Assembly (NCBI GenBank): GCA_023263235.1
Contig: JALQXE010000141.1
Span: 1 to 5,943, forward strand
Source: Sediminibacterium sp.
GTDB lineage: Bacteria; Bacteroidota; Bacteroidia; Chitinophagales; Chitinophagaceae
DNA length: 5,943 nt
Reading direction: 5' to 3'
The translations under genes and the position numbers were made by a program. Below, in pieces: positions 5,586 to 5,943 of the stretch. How positions within the stretch are numbered: position 1 is the first letter of the stretch; every line of letters starts with the position of its first letter. The notes below the pieces were generated by a model. It worked only from the letters and a program-made list of their open reading frames with translations. It was not told the origin of the DNA and did no database searches.

Positions 5586-5943
5586 ATGGCATCTGTCAAA
5601 GACTTTTCAGTAGAAGAAAAATTAGTGAATCTTTACAAGCTTCAAACTGTAGATAGCAGTATTGATCAAATCAAAATACTTCGTGGTGAATTACCTATGG
5701 AAGTGAAGGATTTGGAAGACGAAGTACAGGGTTTAGTAAATAGACAAACTAGAATTGAAGAAGAAATAAATGGTATCACTGAATATATTGATGCTAAAAA
5801 AGAGGCGATCAAAGAAAGTGAAGCCTTACTTGCTAAATACGAAACTCAAAGCGATAATGTAAAGAACAATCGTGAGTTCGAAGCCATCAATAAGGAAATT
5901 GAAATGCAAGGTTTAGAAATTAAACTTTGTGAGAAAAATATAC
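5586..5943 (+). CDS. C4-type zinc-ribbon coiled-coil protein (COG1579 family), N-terminal part, cut by window end
   Basis: The frame is open from ATG 5586 to the window edge, 119 codons with no stop. The visible part is highly charged, rich in Glu and Lys and nearly free of Pro and Gly after residue 60. Heptad-like spacing of hydrophobic residues indicates a long coiled coil. The segment NNREFEAINKEIE (about 93-105) matches the family pattern just before the second helix. In full-length relatives, such as Helicobacter HP0958, a C-terminal domain with two CxxC pairs binds zinc and probably nucleic acid; that part lies outside this window, so the zinc ribbon is inferred. The gene follows the Nif3 gene by 9 bases, a pairing often seen in Bacteroidota, which supports both the identification and the start. 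Its cellular role is not defined in this phylum. Confidence 0.85.
   Translation, partial: MASVKDFSVEEKLVNLYKLQTVDSSIDQIKILRGELPMEVKDLEDEVQGLVNRQTRIEEEINGITEYIDAKKEAIKESEALLAKYETQSDNVKNNREFEAINKEIEMQGLEIKLCEKNI

Overview
The window looks like ordinary chromosomal sequence from a member of the Bacteroidota. The evidence is AT-rich DNA, no clear Shine-Dalgarno sequences, exact matches to the Bacteroidota -7 promoter box (TAnnTTTG), and protein types typical of the phylum (FolE with two PTPS-type paralogues, and a Nif3 protein next to a COG1579 zinc-ribbon protein). Menaquinone synthesis by the futalosine route (MqnB and MqnD) argues against a typical Flavobacterium and fits Chitinophagales/Cytophagales-like lineages better. 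That placement is an inference from gene content only.

Layout. Positions 1-97 are non-coding and carry a GC-rich double palindrome (43-81) resembling a REP-type repeat. Positions 98-1747 hold three minus-strand pterin genes, transcribed in the order PTPS paralogue 2 (1328-1747), PTPS paralogue 1 (759-1172), folE (98-796). Paralogue 1 and folE overlap by 38 bases. A 155-base gap with an AT-rich dyad separates the two paralogues. At about 1748-1822 lies a compact divergent promoter region. From it mqnB (1823-2491) and mqnD (2493-3338) run on the plus strand, one base apart. A class I CPD photolyase (3365-4696) runs on the minus strand and converges on mqnD. On the plus strand follow a Nif3/YbgI-family metal protein (4776-5576) and, 9 bases later, the first 119 codons of a coiled-coil zinc-ribbon protein (5586 to the window end).

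How the genes work together. FolE converts GTP to dihydroneopterin triphosphate, and the two PTPS-family enzymes use that compound. Both have the Cys-x5-His-Gly-His spacing of true 6-pyruvoyl-tetrahydropterin synthases rather than the Cys-x3 spacing of queuosine-type QueD. The cluster therefore points to a biopterin-like tetrahydropterin, although no sepiapterin reductase is visible here. MqnB and MqnD are two non-consecutive steps of the futalosine menaquinone pathway; the other steps must be encoded elsewhere. The photolyase repairs UV-induced pyrimidine dimers. Nif3 and its zinc-ribbon neighbour are a conserved pair of poorly defined function.

I found no defence system, mobile gene, CRISPR array or RNA gene. 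The most useful observations are the back-to-back promoter boxes, the PTPS-II motif in both paralogues, the palindrome at the left edge, and the compact form of Nif3.
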